A DNA stretch of 64,000 bases from Flavobacteriales bacterium UBA7666 (GCA_002483265.1 DLHO01000027.1:1-64000), one strand, 5' to 3'. Counted from the first letter of the stretch, positions 24,123 to 32,842 are shown. Notes: generated by a model not told the origin, from the letters alone. Made by a program: numbers and translations.

Positions 24123-25992
24123 ATCTTCCTAAATGAATTAATAAAACAGAAATATCGCTAGGGGAAACCCCACTAACTCTTGATGCCTGACCAATAGTAA
24201 CGGGCTTGATCTTACCCAATTTATCTCTTGCCTCCAGGGATATGGACTTCATCAAACTGTAATCCATAGAATCGGGAATAATAACTGATTCCAATCGAGA
24301 CAATTTTAAAGCGACTTCTTCTTCACGAGCAATGTAACCCTCGTACTTCAATAAAATCTCAGCTTGCTCAACAGCATCTTTATGTTCCACGTGTAACCTT
24401 TCAGCTAACAATCGAACTTGTTCGCTCATCTCCAGAACATGTTCCATGTTAATGTGCGGTCTAATCAAAACGGATGACAACTTAACTTGTTGGGAAAGGG
24501 GAGCGCTACCAGCACCTTCCAAAATTGGATTTGCCGTGTCCGGAGTAACTCCTTCTTTGCGTAAAGCACCAATTAACTCTTTCGCAGCATTCACCTTTTT
24601 ATTCATGTGTTCCAATGCTTCTTTGCTTTGTAAACCAAGTTCAAAAGCCATCGGTGTTAAACGCACATCCGCATTATCCTGACGTAACAAAATACGGTAT
24701 TCAGCACGCGAAGTAAACATACGGTACGGTTCCTGTGTGCCTTTAGTGATCAAATCATCTATCAAAACACCAATATAAGCATCACTTCTTGTAAGAATCA
24801 ACGGATCTTTCTCTTGAACCTTCAAAGCAGCATTAATACCAGCCATCAAACCTTGGCAAGCCGCTTCTTCATAGCCAGTAGTTCCATTAATTTGTCCGGC
24901 AAAGTATAATCCATCAATCAATTTTGTCTCCAACGTATGCTTTAGTTGGGTAGGAGGGAAGTAGTCATACTCAATGGCATAACCTGGTCTGAACATTTTC
25001 GCTTCTTCAAATCCAGCAATAGAACGAAGAGCCCGCAATTGTACATCCTCAGGCAAACTCGTTGAGAAACCATTTACATAGATTTCAACCGTATTCCAAC
25101 CTTCGGGCTCTACAAAAAGCTGATGTCTGTCGCGATCTGCAAAACGGTTAATCTTGTCTTCAATACTTGGACAATATCTCGGCCCGCTACTTTTAATTGC
25201 ACCATTGAACATGGGGGAACGATCAAATCCTTCACGCAACAATTCATGGGTTTCGGTTGAAGTATAGGTAATGTGGCAAGCACGTTGAACTTTTAATGCT
25301 TCCGTATTTCCATATGAAAACTTACTTGGATTCTCATCCCCATCCTGAACTTCCATTTTGGTATAATCCAATGAACGACCATCAATCCGTGGAGGAGTTC
25401 CTGTTTTCATTCTTCCGGATTCAAATCCCAAAGCAACCAAATCCTCAGTGATTCCAGTTGAACCTTTCTCACCAATCCTTCCACCACCGAATTGCTTTTC
25501 ACCCAAATGAATCAAACCGTTCAGGAATGTTCCATTTGTTAAGACAACCGCTTTTCCATACACCGGAATCCCCATTGAAGTTCGAACACCTAAAACAGTT
25601 CCGTTTTCAACGATCAAACCATTGCACATGTCTTGCCAGAAATCAACATTTGGATTTCTTTCAAGTAACAAACGCCACTCTTCAGCAAACTTCATTCGAT
25701 CGTTCTGAGTCCTTGGCGACCACATTGCCGGGCCTTTTGAACGATTCAACATACGAAACTGAATTGCAGATAAATCCGAAACAATTCCGGATCCACCACC
25801 AAGCGCATCAATTTCACGAACAATTTGCCCTTTTGCCACACCACCCATCGCTGGATTGCAGCTCATTTGAGCAATTGTATTCATATTCATTGTAATCAAC
25901 AACACCGAACTACCCAGTTTCGCGGCTGCATTCGCAGCCTCACAACCAGCATGTCCGCCACCCACTACAATGACATCATAATTCTTCAACAT
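24121..25992 (-). CDS. mnmG: tRNA uridine-5-carboxymethylaminomethyl modification enzyme
   Basis: MnmG (GidA) with MnmE adds the cmnm5 group to the wobble uridine of several tRNAs. The 623-residue protein has the N-terminal FAD site VVGGGHAGCEAANAAAKLG (about 9-27), the GidA signatures CNPAMGGVAKGQ and GPRYCPSIEDKINRFADR, and GQINGTTGYEEAACQGLMAG, plus the helical C-terminal domain that contacts MnmE. Length is normal. It lies between parS-like sites on both sides and contains a degenerate one (24383-24398). In many bacteria gidA lies near the replication origin, which fits this. Confidence 0.96.
   Translation of the reverse strand: MLKNYDVIVVGGGHAGCEAANAAAKLGSSVLLITMNMNTIAQMSCNPAMGGVAKGQIVREIDALGGGSGIVSDLSAIQFRMLNRSKGPAMWSPRTQNDRMKFAEEWRLLLERNPNVDFWQDMCNGLIVENGTVLGVRTSMGIPVYGKAVVLTNGTFLNGLIHLGEKQFGGGRIGEKGSTGITEDLVALGFESGRMKTGTPPRIDGRSLDYTKMEVQDGDENPSKFSYGNTEALKVQRACHITYTSTETHELLREGFDRSPMFNGAIKSSGPRYCPSIEDKINRFADRDRHQLFVEPEGWNTVEIYVNGFSTSLPEDVQLRALRSIAGFEEAKMFRPGYAIEYDYFPPTQLKHTLETKLIDGLYFAGQINGTTGYEEAACQGLMAGINAALKVQEKDPLILTRSDAYIGVLIDDLITKGTQEPYRMFTSRAEYRILLRQDNADVRLTPMAFELGLQSKEALEHMNKKVNAAKELIGALRKEGVTPDTANPILEGAGSAPLSQQVKLSSVLIRPHINMEHVLEMSEQVRLLAERLHVEHKDAVEQAEILLKYEGYIAREEEVALKLSRLESVIIPDSMDYSLMKSISLEARDKLGKIKPVTIGQASRVSGVSPSDISVLLIHLGR
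24383..24398. promoter_or_regulatory. Degenerate parS-like site inside mnmG
   Basis: TGTTCCACGTGTAACC matches 14 of 16 bases of the parS consensus. It lies in coding sequence for the Leu-His-Val-Glu-His stretch near the MnmG C terminus, so it may be a weak site or a chance match. Confidence 0.45.
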
Positions 25993-26001
25993 ACTATTTC
26001 A

Positions 26002-26017
26002 TGTTTCACGTGGAACA
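26002..26017. promoter_or_regulatory. parS site, perfect consensus
   Basis: TGTTTCACGTGGAACA is the exact reverse complement of the consensus TGTTCCACGTGAAACA. It lies 9 bp before the mnmG start codon, in the ybeY-mnmG gap. Confidence 0.88.
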
Positions 26018-26047
26018 AAATTACTACCAACGATCCAAGCCTTCAAA

Positions 26048-26063
26048 TGTTCCACGTGAAACT
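26048..26063. promoter_or_regulatory. parS-like site 3
   Basis: TGTTCCACGTGAAACT matches the consensus at 15 of 16 bases and lies 30 bp from the perfect site, in the same intergenic gap. Confidence 0.82.
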
Positions 26064-26105
26064 TACGCAACATTAACATTTGACCTCCTTCAATCAAATC
26101 GAATC

Positions 26106-26546
26106 CTAACCAATTAAATGTTTCACGTGGAACTCTCGCAACACCAACATTTCATTTTCTTTTGACCGCATCAATTCCTCATCACCATCAGACTTGTCCT
26201 TGTATCCACACAAATGCAACAAGCCATGCACACACACCCGATGTAACTCATCCTGAAAAAGAACATCAAACTCATCTGCGTTATCCTGAACGCGATCAAG
26301 ACTAATAAACAAATCACCAGACACCAAAGCATCCTGTGTGTAATCAAAGGTGATGATGTCCGTGTAATAATCGTGCTGTAAATATTCTTTGTTCATTTCC
26401 AACAAATGTTCATCTGAACAAAAAATGATTGAGATATCTCCCAAGGTCTTTCCTTCAACTTCACAAACATTTGAATACCACGCAAACAAAAATTCCGGAT
26501 TTACACCCGGAACTTCTTCTATATCTTCAAAAAAAACTTCTACCAT
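26106..26546 (-). CDS. ybeY: Endoribonuclease YbeY
   Basis: YbeY is a zinc-dependent RNase needed for 16S rRNA 3' maturation and ribosome quality control. The 146-residue protein shows ISIIFCSDEHLLEMNKEYLQHDYYTDIITFDY and the metal motif HGLLHLCGYKDK, with His107 and His111. The usual third ligand (GYDH) is here GYKD, so Asp117 takes the His position, a variant I believe common in this phylum. The last residues FHVKH are encoded by a parS-like site. It starts where the RsbW-like gene ends (one shared base). Confidence 0.92.
   Translation of the reverse strand: MVEVFFEDIEEVPGVNPEFLFAWYSNVCEVEGKTLGDISIIFCSDEHLLEMNKEYLQHDYYTDIITFDYTQDALVSGDLFISLDRVQDNADEFDVLFQDELHRVCVHGLLHLCGYKDKSDGDEELMRSKENEMLVLREFHVKHLIG
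26119..26134. promoter_or_regulatory. parS-like site 4, inside the ybeY 3' end
   Basis: TGTTTCACGTGGAACT matches the consensus (reverse orientation) at 15 of 16 bases. It encodes part of the Phe-His-Val-Lys-His C terminus of YbeY, so the site constrains the coding sequence or the reverse. Confidence 0.8.
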
Positions 26547-26959
26547 TATCTATTAAAAAAAACACTCACTTCGTTCCCACTATCATTAAACATCACCTCG
26601 TCGGCTAAGTTACGCATCAGGAAAATTCCCCTCCCGTTCTCCTTCTCAATGTTTTCCGGAGCAGTGGGGTCGGGGAGATGAAGGTGATCAAAACCCGTTC
26701 CTTCATCACAAATCCTAAAACCAAATCCATCGCTGGTCTCATAAAACTCCAACTTCACTTCTTTGCCAACGTGCATCGAGTTTCCATGAATAATTGCATT
26801 GTTCACCGCTTCAGTTACTGCTATCAAAACATTTCCATACATGTCTTCATCTATACCAACAGTCTGACACGCTTTATCAATCATCGACTCCACGACAGGT
26901 AAATTATTCAACTCTGAAGGAATGCTTAACGAATCAATTAAAGTAAACCCTTCTTTCAT
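26546..26959 (-). CDS. RsbW/SpoIIAB-like ATP-binding protein
   Basis: This 137-residue protein is a GHKL ATPase of the anti-sigma serine kinase type: N box NVLIAVTEAVNNAIIHGN, G1 box CDEGTGFD, and G2 box NGRGIFLMRNLADEV. Relatives phosphorylate an STAS-domain antagonist and control sigma factors or other switches. No STAS or phosphatase gene is near. It shares one base with ybeY and sits 26 bp after the DUF4175 gene, an arrangement conserved in Flavobacteriales by my recollection. Confidence 0.85.
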   Translation of the reverse strand: MKEGFTLIDSLSIPSELNNLPVVESMIDKACQTVGIDEDMYGNVLIAVTEAVNNAIIHGNSMHVGKEVKLEFYETSDGFGFRICDEGTGFDHLHLPDPTAPENIEKENGRGIFLMRNLADEVMFNDSGNEVSVFFNR

Positions 26960-26985
26960 TCTTTAAATTTAATGTTCTACGAATG

Positions 26986-29900
26986 CTAGAACTGATTGAA
27001 GTATTTACCTGCTTTGTCTTTGTAGTACTTTGACAACAAAGGATCCACCGCACGCAACAACTCAACTTGTCCAAGCTTGTTACGCTTATACTCGTCAAAT
27101 CGAATAAGGTTACCATAATTGGTGTTTTTTCCTGAAGTGGATTCTCTTTTCTCTTCAAACCCTCTTTCCTTCATTGCTTTTTCACTTTCAAGCAAACGTG
27201 TTAAAATGTCTTGTTGACGACGGATCATATCGGGAGAGAATTGTTTGTTGATTAATTGTTTCTCTTGCTCCTCCAATTCCTTGATCAAAGGATTCAATTG
27301 ATTCCCTTTTCCATTTCCTTCTTTATTCATCTCATTCCGCATCTGTTCCAAACGCTGACGAATAGCGGTTTGCTGAGCAGCCATTTTAGCAACTTCCTTG
27401 TTCCCTAAACCAGGCATTCCTTGACTTCCTTGTCCAGGTTTATCTCCCGGTTGTTTACCTCCCGGATTTGGCCCTTTTTTCATTTGTTCCAGCTGCTTCT
27501 TCAACATCTCCTTCATGTCGCCCGGAGACATTTCCCCGCCACTAGGTTTTTTCCCTGCACCACCAGGATTGTCGCAAGAACCTGAACCGGGTTTTTGCTG
27601 CTGTTGTTGTTGCTGCATCGACTGCAAACTTTCATTCAGCATCAAGGCCAAATTGTTATAGCTAGTCATCACATATTGCTGGTGCTGTTGCATTCCTCTA
27701 CGGTTGTGCTCACCAATTTCATTTGTAATCAATCCAAAATTAGAACGAATGTCCTTTAACTCTTTGTCAATAAAAGGAGCAATCTTCGTTTGGCGTTTTG
27801 CTAATGCCATCAAACTATCCTCAACCAATTTATTGTCATCTATAATACTTCGCTGCTTTCTTCCCAGCTTATTATAGTAAGGATCCATGTCTTTCACCTT
27901 TCCAAATCGATTCATAACATATTCCTGATCGAAACTCAAAGACATTAAATTCTCCAATAACAAACGAATCAAACTCATATCTTCTTCGTCCTGTTTCTTG
28001 TTTGCGGCTTCTTGTTGATTGTTCAGCTGATCCGAAAGCTCCTTCATTTTTTCTGCAGCTTTCTTCTGATTTTCTCCGGCTTTTCCTTTTTTACCTTGAT
28101 CCAATTTGCTCTTTGCATCATTCATTTCATCTGAAATTTCCTGTTGCTCCTGATCAAAAGAATCCATTGGCATTGGTCGATCCAATTCTTCATTCAACTT
28201 TTGAAGTTCTTTCATGTCCTTCTTCAAATCGTCAAACTTCTTATTCAATTCATCCTGCTTCTTAGAAGCATCCTTTTCAGATGTTTTCTCCTCTTTAATA
28301 TCTTTCTCCAATTTTTCTTGTTCTTCAGCCAACTGATCCAATTCCTTCTCTAAATCGTCAATTTTCTCATTCACCTGTAAACGTTTCAGCATTTCCATCG
28401 TACGATCCAATTGCTTCTTCATTTCATCACTTGTAGCATCCAGTTTCTCCGTTTCATTCTTCATCTGAAGCTGATCATTCTTCTCCATCAACTTCTCCAA
28501 ATCATCTAATAACTTCTTAAGCTCATCGTCCATCACTTCTTTAAGTAGTTCTTCGATCAACTCTTGCTGCTTCAATAACTCCTCATCTTGCTCGCTCAAT
28601 TTGTTTTTCTCTTCATTGCTGGCATCCAATTTATCCTTAATCGATTGTAATTCTTCTTGAAGAGATTGTTGCTGTTGCTTCAAAGATTGAACCTGTTCCA
28701 TGTTCTTAAAGTCGCTTTTTGATTTGTTCATCAATGACTTCTGCAGCTTATTCACATCTTTTTGAAACTGTTCAGTTTTCTTGAAAACATCCTTCAATGC
28801 GTTCTTTAATTCCTTCTGAACTTCATCGCGCTTTTCATTCAAATTTGTGAGTGTAGGCAATTCATAAACAAAGTTCTGAGAAGAGGTGCTTTTTGACCCA
28901 TTCACGCCATCGTTATCAAATACCTGAAAGTGATAAGAAATCTTGTCCTCCACATCAATATTATCCCGACTGAAATCAACCGCAAACGAAAACTTATCAT
29001 TCGTTGAGGTATATTTATCGACCAACATCTTACGCTTCAATTCCGCACCACTTTTCTTCTTGATCGTATACATGAAATAAAGGGATGTCAAGCCGTAGTC
29101 ATCAGAAATCAATCCTTCAAACAACCTCACGGAGGTCTTAACAGAATCTATACTTTCCGAAACCAGAATAGATGGAAATGCATCCTTAATAACATGTACC
29201 TGAATGTTAGAGGTATCCAAAACATTCAAATCTTTATTCTTTAAAACAAAGTTTACAGAACCATCTTCTTTATAAACCGATTGAAAATTTCCATTCGATG
29301 CATCAAATTGCTTTGAAAATCCTTTACTGAAAACTTTGAACCAACTAACATTTCTAGCTTCAACATTCCAATCAACCTTTGTTCCTTCCGGAAGATCCAA
29401 GTCAGCAATATTCAATAAGCGCTCATCTTTCTTGTGCAGATATTTTGGATAATGAAGGGTTGCAACCACTTTCCCCAGAGAAGAATTACCAAGCACTCTA
29501 ACTCCGAATTCTTTTGATTCATATCCTTCGCTTTCAAAATGGAAAACAAAATCAGATTTCAAATTATCAATAGGGAAGGACAGACGATTCTTCCGAACCT
29601 TATTCATTTTATATCGTCCGCGATTGGAAACCAAAAAAACGTGTTCGGGAACATACAACCCCGTAATATCCACTTCTACATTATAAGAACTTCCTTCACG
29701 CAATTTATCTTTCTTGTTTACAAGATTGAAATCAAACGGTGCTTCTTGTGCCTGAGAAAAATTCACCACATTGGAAGAGCCTTTTGTAATCCATCCCGGA
29801 GCAAAAACTGCAATAGTTCCAAATAGAAGAATAATCGGGATTACGTATTTCAAGTACTTTTTTGATTCTTCATAACGAACTGCTTCTTCAAACTTAACTG

Positions 29901-30321
29901 CCAATAATTCATTTGATTTTTGCGAAACACTTGCACGAATCAATTCAAAACTTCGGTCATCCTCATTTACAATCTCGTTTAATTGAAGTGTGTTCAATAA
30001 ACGATCCGAAACGTTCGGAAAAAAAGATCCTATAATCCGTGCCGCTTGTGTTCGATTAATTCGCTTCCCGAAAGAATACAAACGCATGATCGGAAGAGCG
30101 AAATAGCGCACCACCAAATAGCCATTCATTCCAAGGAATAAAATCAATAAAATCAAACGCACCGAACTGGGGAAACGGCCAAAATATTCCAGGACACTCA
30201 CCGTTAACCAGGAGGCAAATAAAAAGCCAACGACAATCAAAACACCCTTCAAGATTTCACTCTTGTAATACTTACGGATGAAGGCGTCTATTTGCTCAAT
30301 TAAGCGATCAAAAGCTGACAT
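26986..30321 (-). CDS. Large DUF4175-type membrane protein, 1111 aa
   Basis: The protein has two N-terminal membrane helices (about 25-43 and 49-72), a third near 158-176, then an extracytoplasmic beta-rich part (about 180-500) and a very long charged coiled coil (about 500-790) rich in Lys, Glu, Gln and Asp. A Gln- and Gly/Pro-rich stretch follows (runs of Q near 905, then GGAGKKPSGGEMSPGD), and a conserved C-terminal end with QQTAIRQRLEQMRNEMNKEG and FDEYKRNKLGQVELLRAVDPL. This matches the Bacteroidota DUF4175 family of unknown function, perhaps an envelope or peptidoglycan-linked scaffold. It is the first gene of the leftward operon. Confidence 0.85.
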   Translation of the reverse strand: MSAFDRLIEQIDAFIRKYYKSEILKGVLIVVGFLFASWLTVSVLEYFGRFPSSVRLILLILFLGMNGYLVVRYFALPIMRLYSFGKRINRTQAARIIGSFFPNVSDRLLNTLQLNEIVNEDDRSFELIRASVSQKSNELLAVKFEEAVRYEESKKYLKYVIPIILLFGTIAVFAPGWITKGSSNVVNFSQAQEAPFDFNLVNKKDKLREGSSYNVEVDITGLYVPEHVFLVSNRGRYKMNKVRKNRLSFPIDNLKSDFVFHFESEGYESKEFGVRVLGNSSLGKVVATLHYPKYLHKKDERLLNIADLDLPEGTKVDWNVEARNVSWFKVFSKGFSKQFDASNGNFQSVYKEDGSVNFVLKNKDLNVLDTSNIQVHVIKDAFPSILVSESIDSVKTSVRLFEGLISDDYGLTSLYFMYTIKKKSGAELKRKMLVDKYTSTNDKFSFAVDFSRDNIDVEDKISYHFQVFDNDGVNGSKSTSSQNFVYELPTLTNLNEKRDEVQKELKNALKDVFKKTEQFQKDVNKLQKSLMNKSKSDFKNMEQVQSLKQQQQSLQEELQSIKDKLDASNEEKNKLSEQDEELLKQQELIEELLKEVMDDELKKLLDDLEKLMEKNDQLQMKNETEKLDATSDEMKKQLDRTMEMLKRLQVNEKIDDLEKELDQLAEEQEKLEKDIKEEKTSEKDASKKQDELNKKFDDLKKDMKELQKLNEELDRPMPMDSFDQEQQEISDEMNDAKSKLDQGKKGKAGENQKKAAEKMKELSDQLNNQQEAANKKQDEEDMSLIRLLLENLMSLSFDQEYVMNRFGKVKDMDPYYNKLGRKQRSIIDDNKLVEDSLMALAKRQTKIAPFIDKELKDIRSNFGLITNEIGEHNRRGMQQHQQYVMTSYNNLALMLNESLQSMQQQQQQQKPGSGSCDNPGGAGKKPSGGEMSPGDMKEMLKKQLEQMKKGPNPGGKQPGDKPGQGSQGMPGLGNKEVAKMAAQQTAIRQRLEQMRNEMNKEGNGKGNQLNPLIKELEEQEKQLINKQFSPDMIRRQQDILTRLLESEKAMKERGFEEKRESTSGKNTNYGNLIRFDEYKRNKLGQVELLRAVDPLLSKYYKDKAGKYFNQF

Positions 30322-30432
30322 AAAAACAATTCTTATACGAATAACTTACTAAAGTAGAAAAGTTCACACAGAACATCTTCTTCAAATTCAGCATTCTGTA
30401 CACTTCACCCACAAAAAAGGTTAATTATTGAT

Positions 30433-30440
30433 TACTTTTG
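30433..30440 (+). promoter_or_regulatory. -7 box of gltX
   Basis: TACTTTTG matches TAnnTTTG and ends 15 bp before the gltX ATG at 30456. It overlaps an in-frame TTG at 30438 that would add six residues, so the promoter argues for the ATG. No good -33 TTG was found. Confidence 0.5.
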
Positions 30441-30455
30441 CATAAAAAATTAAGC

Positions 30456-31967
30456 ATGAGTTCGTCAAACGTACGTGTTCGCTTCGCACCATCCCCAACT
30501 GGACCTTTACACATGGGAGGTGTTCGAACAGCACTTTATAATTACCTTTTCGCTAAACACAATAATGGAACGTTCATTATTCGAATAGAAGATACAGATC
30601 AGACACGTTTTGTTCCGGGTGCACAAGAGTATATCATGGACTCTTTAAACTGGTGCGGGATTATTCCGGATGAAGGTCCTGGTATCGGAGGAGAATACGG
30701 TCCTTATGTACAAAGTGAGCGCAAGGAATTATATCGTCCATACGCTGAAACTTTGGTAGAGAACGATAAAGCATACTATGCCTTTGATACTCCGGAAGAA
30801 TTGGAAGCCGTTCGTGAACAAGCAAAACAAATGGGAATGCCCAATTGGCAATACAATAGTGTTACACGTACGAATTTGAAAAACTCGCTAACACTTCCTG
30901 CAGACGAAGTTAAACGACGTTTAGAGGCTGGAGATCCTTATGTGATTCGATTCAAAATGCCTAGAAATGAGGATGTTAGATTAGAAGATATTATCAGAGG
31001 GTGGGTGGTTGTAAACACTAACAATCTGGATGACAAGGTGTTGTTTAAAAGTGATGGAATGCCAACTTATCACTTAGCCAATATTGTTGACGACCATTTG
31101 ATGAAAATCTCTCACGTTATTCGTGGGGAGGAATGGTTGCCATCTGCACCCATGCACGTGATGTTATATCAGGCATTTGGATGGGACGCACCACAATTTG
31201 CGCATTTACCTTTATTATTGAGACCAGATGGAAACGGAAAATTGTCCAAAAGAGATGGTGATCGTTTAGGTTTCCCTGTATTCCCTGCAAACTGGACAAC
31301 AGCCGAAGGTGAACTTTACTCAGGATACCGTGAAAACGGATACTTTGCAGGATCATTTATCAATATGTTGGCTTTCTTAGGATGGAATCCGGGAACTACA
31401 CAAGAGATCTTTTCAATGGATGAATTGATTCAGGCATTTACTTTGGACAGAGTAGGTAAAGCAGGAGCAAAATTCGATCCGGAGAAAACGAAATGGTTCC
31501 AACAACAATACTTGAAAAACACTTCCGAAAAGGAATTGGCTCGTATGCTAAAAGAGCAATTCAATCTAACAGATTCTGAAGAGCGTCTGGAAGCGTTCTG
31601 CAAGTTAATGAAAGAACGTGCAGTATTTGTGAAGGATATGATTACGGAAGGATCTTACCTGATCAACAAACCGGCTTCATACGACGAGCAAACTGTTTCC
31701 AAAAAATGGAAAGAAGATTCTGCTGCATTGATGACGGAATGGAAAAGCAAATTAGAAGCACTATCTCCGTTTGATGCACCAACAATCGAAGCCTCATTTA
31801 AATCCTTTCTGGAAGAGAAATCATTGGGGATTGGAGCTGTATTGCCTTTGTTCAGATTACTGCTTACAGGCGCAGGAACAGGTCCCTCTATGTTTGAAAT
31901 AACTTCTTACTTAGGTAAAGAAGAATGTTTGACACGTATGAATGACGGATTGGCAAAACTAGGATGA
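30456..31967 (+). CDS. gltX: Glutamyl-tRNA synthetase
   Basis: This class I synthetase charges tRNA-Glu. The 503-residue protein starts with VRVRFAPSPTGPLHMGGVRTALYNYL, where His19 begins the HIGH-type motif (HMGG). It carries the KMSKS equivalent KLSKRDGD near residue 265, and a helical anticodon-binding C terminus. Length is normal. There are no cysteines in a zinc-ribbon arrangement, as in many GluRS of this group. It overlaps folB by 4 bp (ATGA). Confidence 0.96.
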   Translation: MSSSNVRVRFAPSPTGPLHMGGVRTALYNYLFAKHNNGTFIIRIEDTDQTRFVPGAQEYIMDSLNWCGIIPDEGPGIGGEYGPYVQSERKELYRPYAETLVENDKAYYAFDTPEELEAVREQAKQMGMPNWQYNSVTRTNLKNSLTLPADEVKRRLEAGDPYVIRFKMPRNEDVRLEDIIRGWVVVNTNNLDDKVLFKSDGMPTYHLANIVDDHLMKISHVIRGEEWLPSAPMHVMLYQAFGWDAPQFAHLPLLLRPDGNGKLSKRDGDRLGFPVFPANWTTAEGELYSGYRENGYFAGSFINMLAFLGWNPGTTQEIFSMDELIQAFTLDRVGKAGAKFDPEKTKWFQQQYLKNTSEKELARMLKEQFNLTDSEERLEAFCKLMKERAVFVKDMITEGSYLINKPASYDEQTVSKKWKEDSAALMTEWKSKLEALSPFDAPTIEASFKSFLEEKSLGIGAVLPLFRLLLTGAGTGPSMFEITSYLGKEECLTRMNDGLAKLG

Positions 31968-32326
31968 ATCACATCATTGAAGTAAACGGAATAAAACTCT
32001 ACGCTTATCATGGCTGCTTAGAGGAAGAAGGAAAGATCGGTGGAAACTACATGGTAGATGTTCGCATGAAAACCAACTTTCAGGAAGCAGCTTTAAGTGA
32101 TGAATTGAGTCAAACGATTGATTATGTTCACATCAATGCGATCGTAACACAAGAAATGGCCATTCGTTCTAAGTTGATTGAGCATGTAGGGCAGCGTATT
32201 GTTTCACGTATTGAACAAGAAATCAACGGGTTAATTGGTCTACGTGTAAAGGTTACTAAAATCTGCCCACCTATCAACGGAGACGTAGATAACGTGGCAA
32301 TTATTATTGAGACCGGAACTTGGTAG
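31964..32326 (+). CDS. folB: Dihydroneopterin aldolase
   Basis: FolB cleaves dihydroneopterin in folate synthesis. The 120-residue protein shows the tunnelling-fold sequence: IIEVNGIKLYAYHGCLEEEGKIGGNYMVDV with the conserved YHG and catalytic Glu region, QTIDYVHINAIV, and LIEHVGQRIVSRI. The C-terminal VKVTKICPPINGDVDNVAI carries the catalytic Lys. It is translationally coupled to gltX, and tRNA-Cys follows 50 bp later with its own promoter. Confidence 0.92.
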   Translation: MNHIIEVNGIKLYAYHGCLEEEGKIGGNYMVDVRMKTNFQEAALSDELSQTIDYVHINAIVTQEMAIRSKLIEHVGQRIVSRIEQEINGLIGLRVKVTKICPPINGDVDNVAIIIETGTW

Positions 32327-32333
32327 TTTTTGG

Positions 32334-32363
32334 TTGGCATTAAATAAAAAATTACTATTTTTG
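32334..32363 (+). promoter_or_regulatory. Promoter of tRNA-Cys
   Basis: TTG (32334-32336) and TATTTTTG (32356-32363) are spaced by 19 bp, an excellent Bacteroidota promoter. The tRNA begins 13 bp after the -7 box. Confidence 0.75.
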
Positions 32364-32375
32364 CCTCCACAATAC

Positions 32376-32446
32376 GGTCTCGTGGCCGAGCGGTTAGGCA
32401 ACGGTCTGCAAAACCGTCTACTCCGGTTCGAATCCGGACGAGACCT
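32376..32446 (+). tRNA. tRNA-Cys (GCA)
   Basis: All arms pair: acceptor GGTCTCG with CGAGACC, a D arm with GCC/GGC, anticodon stem ACGGT/ACCGT with loop CTGCAAA (anticodon GCA), and T arm TCCGG/CCGGA with loop TTCGAAT. The discriminator base is T (U73), the known identity element for cysteine. No CCA is encoded. A terminator follows at once. Confidence 0.96.
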
Positions 32447-32450
32447 CTTA

Positions 32451-32480
32451 AAGCTCTGCAAATGCAGAGCTTTTTTGTTT
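32451..32480 (+). terminator. Terminator of tRNA-Cys
   Basis: A 10 bp stem AAGCTCTGCA/TGCAGAGCTT with a 2-base loop is followed by TTTT and G. It closes the single-tRNA transcript. Confidence 0.85.
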
Positions 32481-32494
32481 TAAAGTAAAATCGA

Positions 32495-32546
32495 TTACTC
32501 CGGTTCGTCCCGATAGCTATCGGGACCGGACGAGATCTCTTAAAAG
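32495..32546 (+). repeat. Partial second copy of the tRNA-Cys 3' end, interrupted by a palindrome
   Basis: TACTCCGGTTCG (32495-32506) repeats the tRNA from its variable loop to its T loop. The rest (CCGGACGAGATCTCTTAAA) follows after an 18 bp palindromic insert that contains CCCGATAGCTATCGGG (32509-32524). The original is 32419-32454. The copy lacks the 5' half and cannot form a tRNA. A second hairpin terminator follows it. Confidence 0.75.
32509..32524. repeat. 16 bp palindrome CCCGATAGCTATCGGG
   Basis: This is a perfect 16 bp palindrome inserted in the T-loop position of the duplicated tRNA fragment. CCGATTGTTATCGGG, an imperfect relative, occurs at about 63438-63452. It looks like a dispersed palindromic element. 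Confidence 0.6.
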
Positions 32547-32575
32547 TCTTCATCTAATAGTGAAGACCTTTTTGT
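32545..32575 (+). terminator. Second terminator after the tRNA fragment
   Basis: GTCTTCA and TGAAGAC pair around an 8-base loop and are followed by CTTTTTG. Its place mirrors the terminator after the intact tRNA, but the stem sequence differs. Confidence 0.7.
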
Positions 32576-32842
32576 TTTATGCTTCCGCTGATTTCGCAAC
32601 GCTTATGCTGAAGCTTCAGCGAAGGCACAGAGGAGAGCAGAAACAATATGGAGGAATTCGTGTTAGACCTTTACACTCTTGCATTTTTTACGACTGAAAT
32701 CTCTCTTCGTTTTCACAGCGGAGGAGTAGAGAGCTTAGAAGCATTAATTCTTTTCTTGATTGCTTTATCCTTTAATTTCAACTGAAATTTGCGTAATCAG
32801 CGGGAAATAAACCACTATCACAACATCATGTAGAAATAAAAA

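Noticed and set aside
25458..25895. 145-codon open frame opposite mnmG
   Set aside because: It is antisense to strongly conserved MnmG motifs and has a low-complexity His/Gln/Ser composition typical of shadow frames.
32495..32546. Second functional tRNA
   Set aside because: Only the 3' half is present and its T loop is disrupted by a palindrome; no acceptor 5' strand, D arm or anticodon arm exists.
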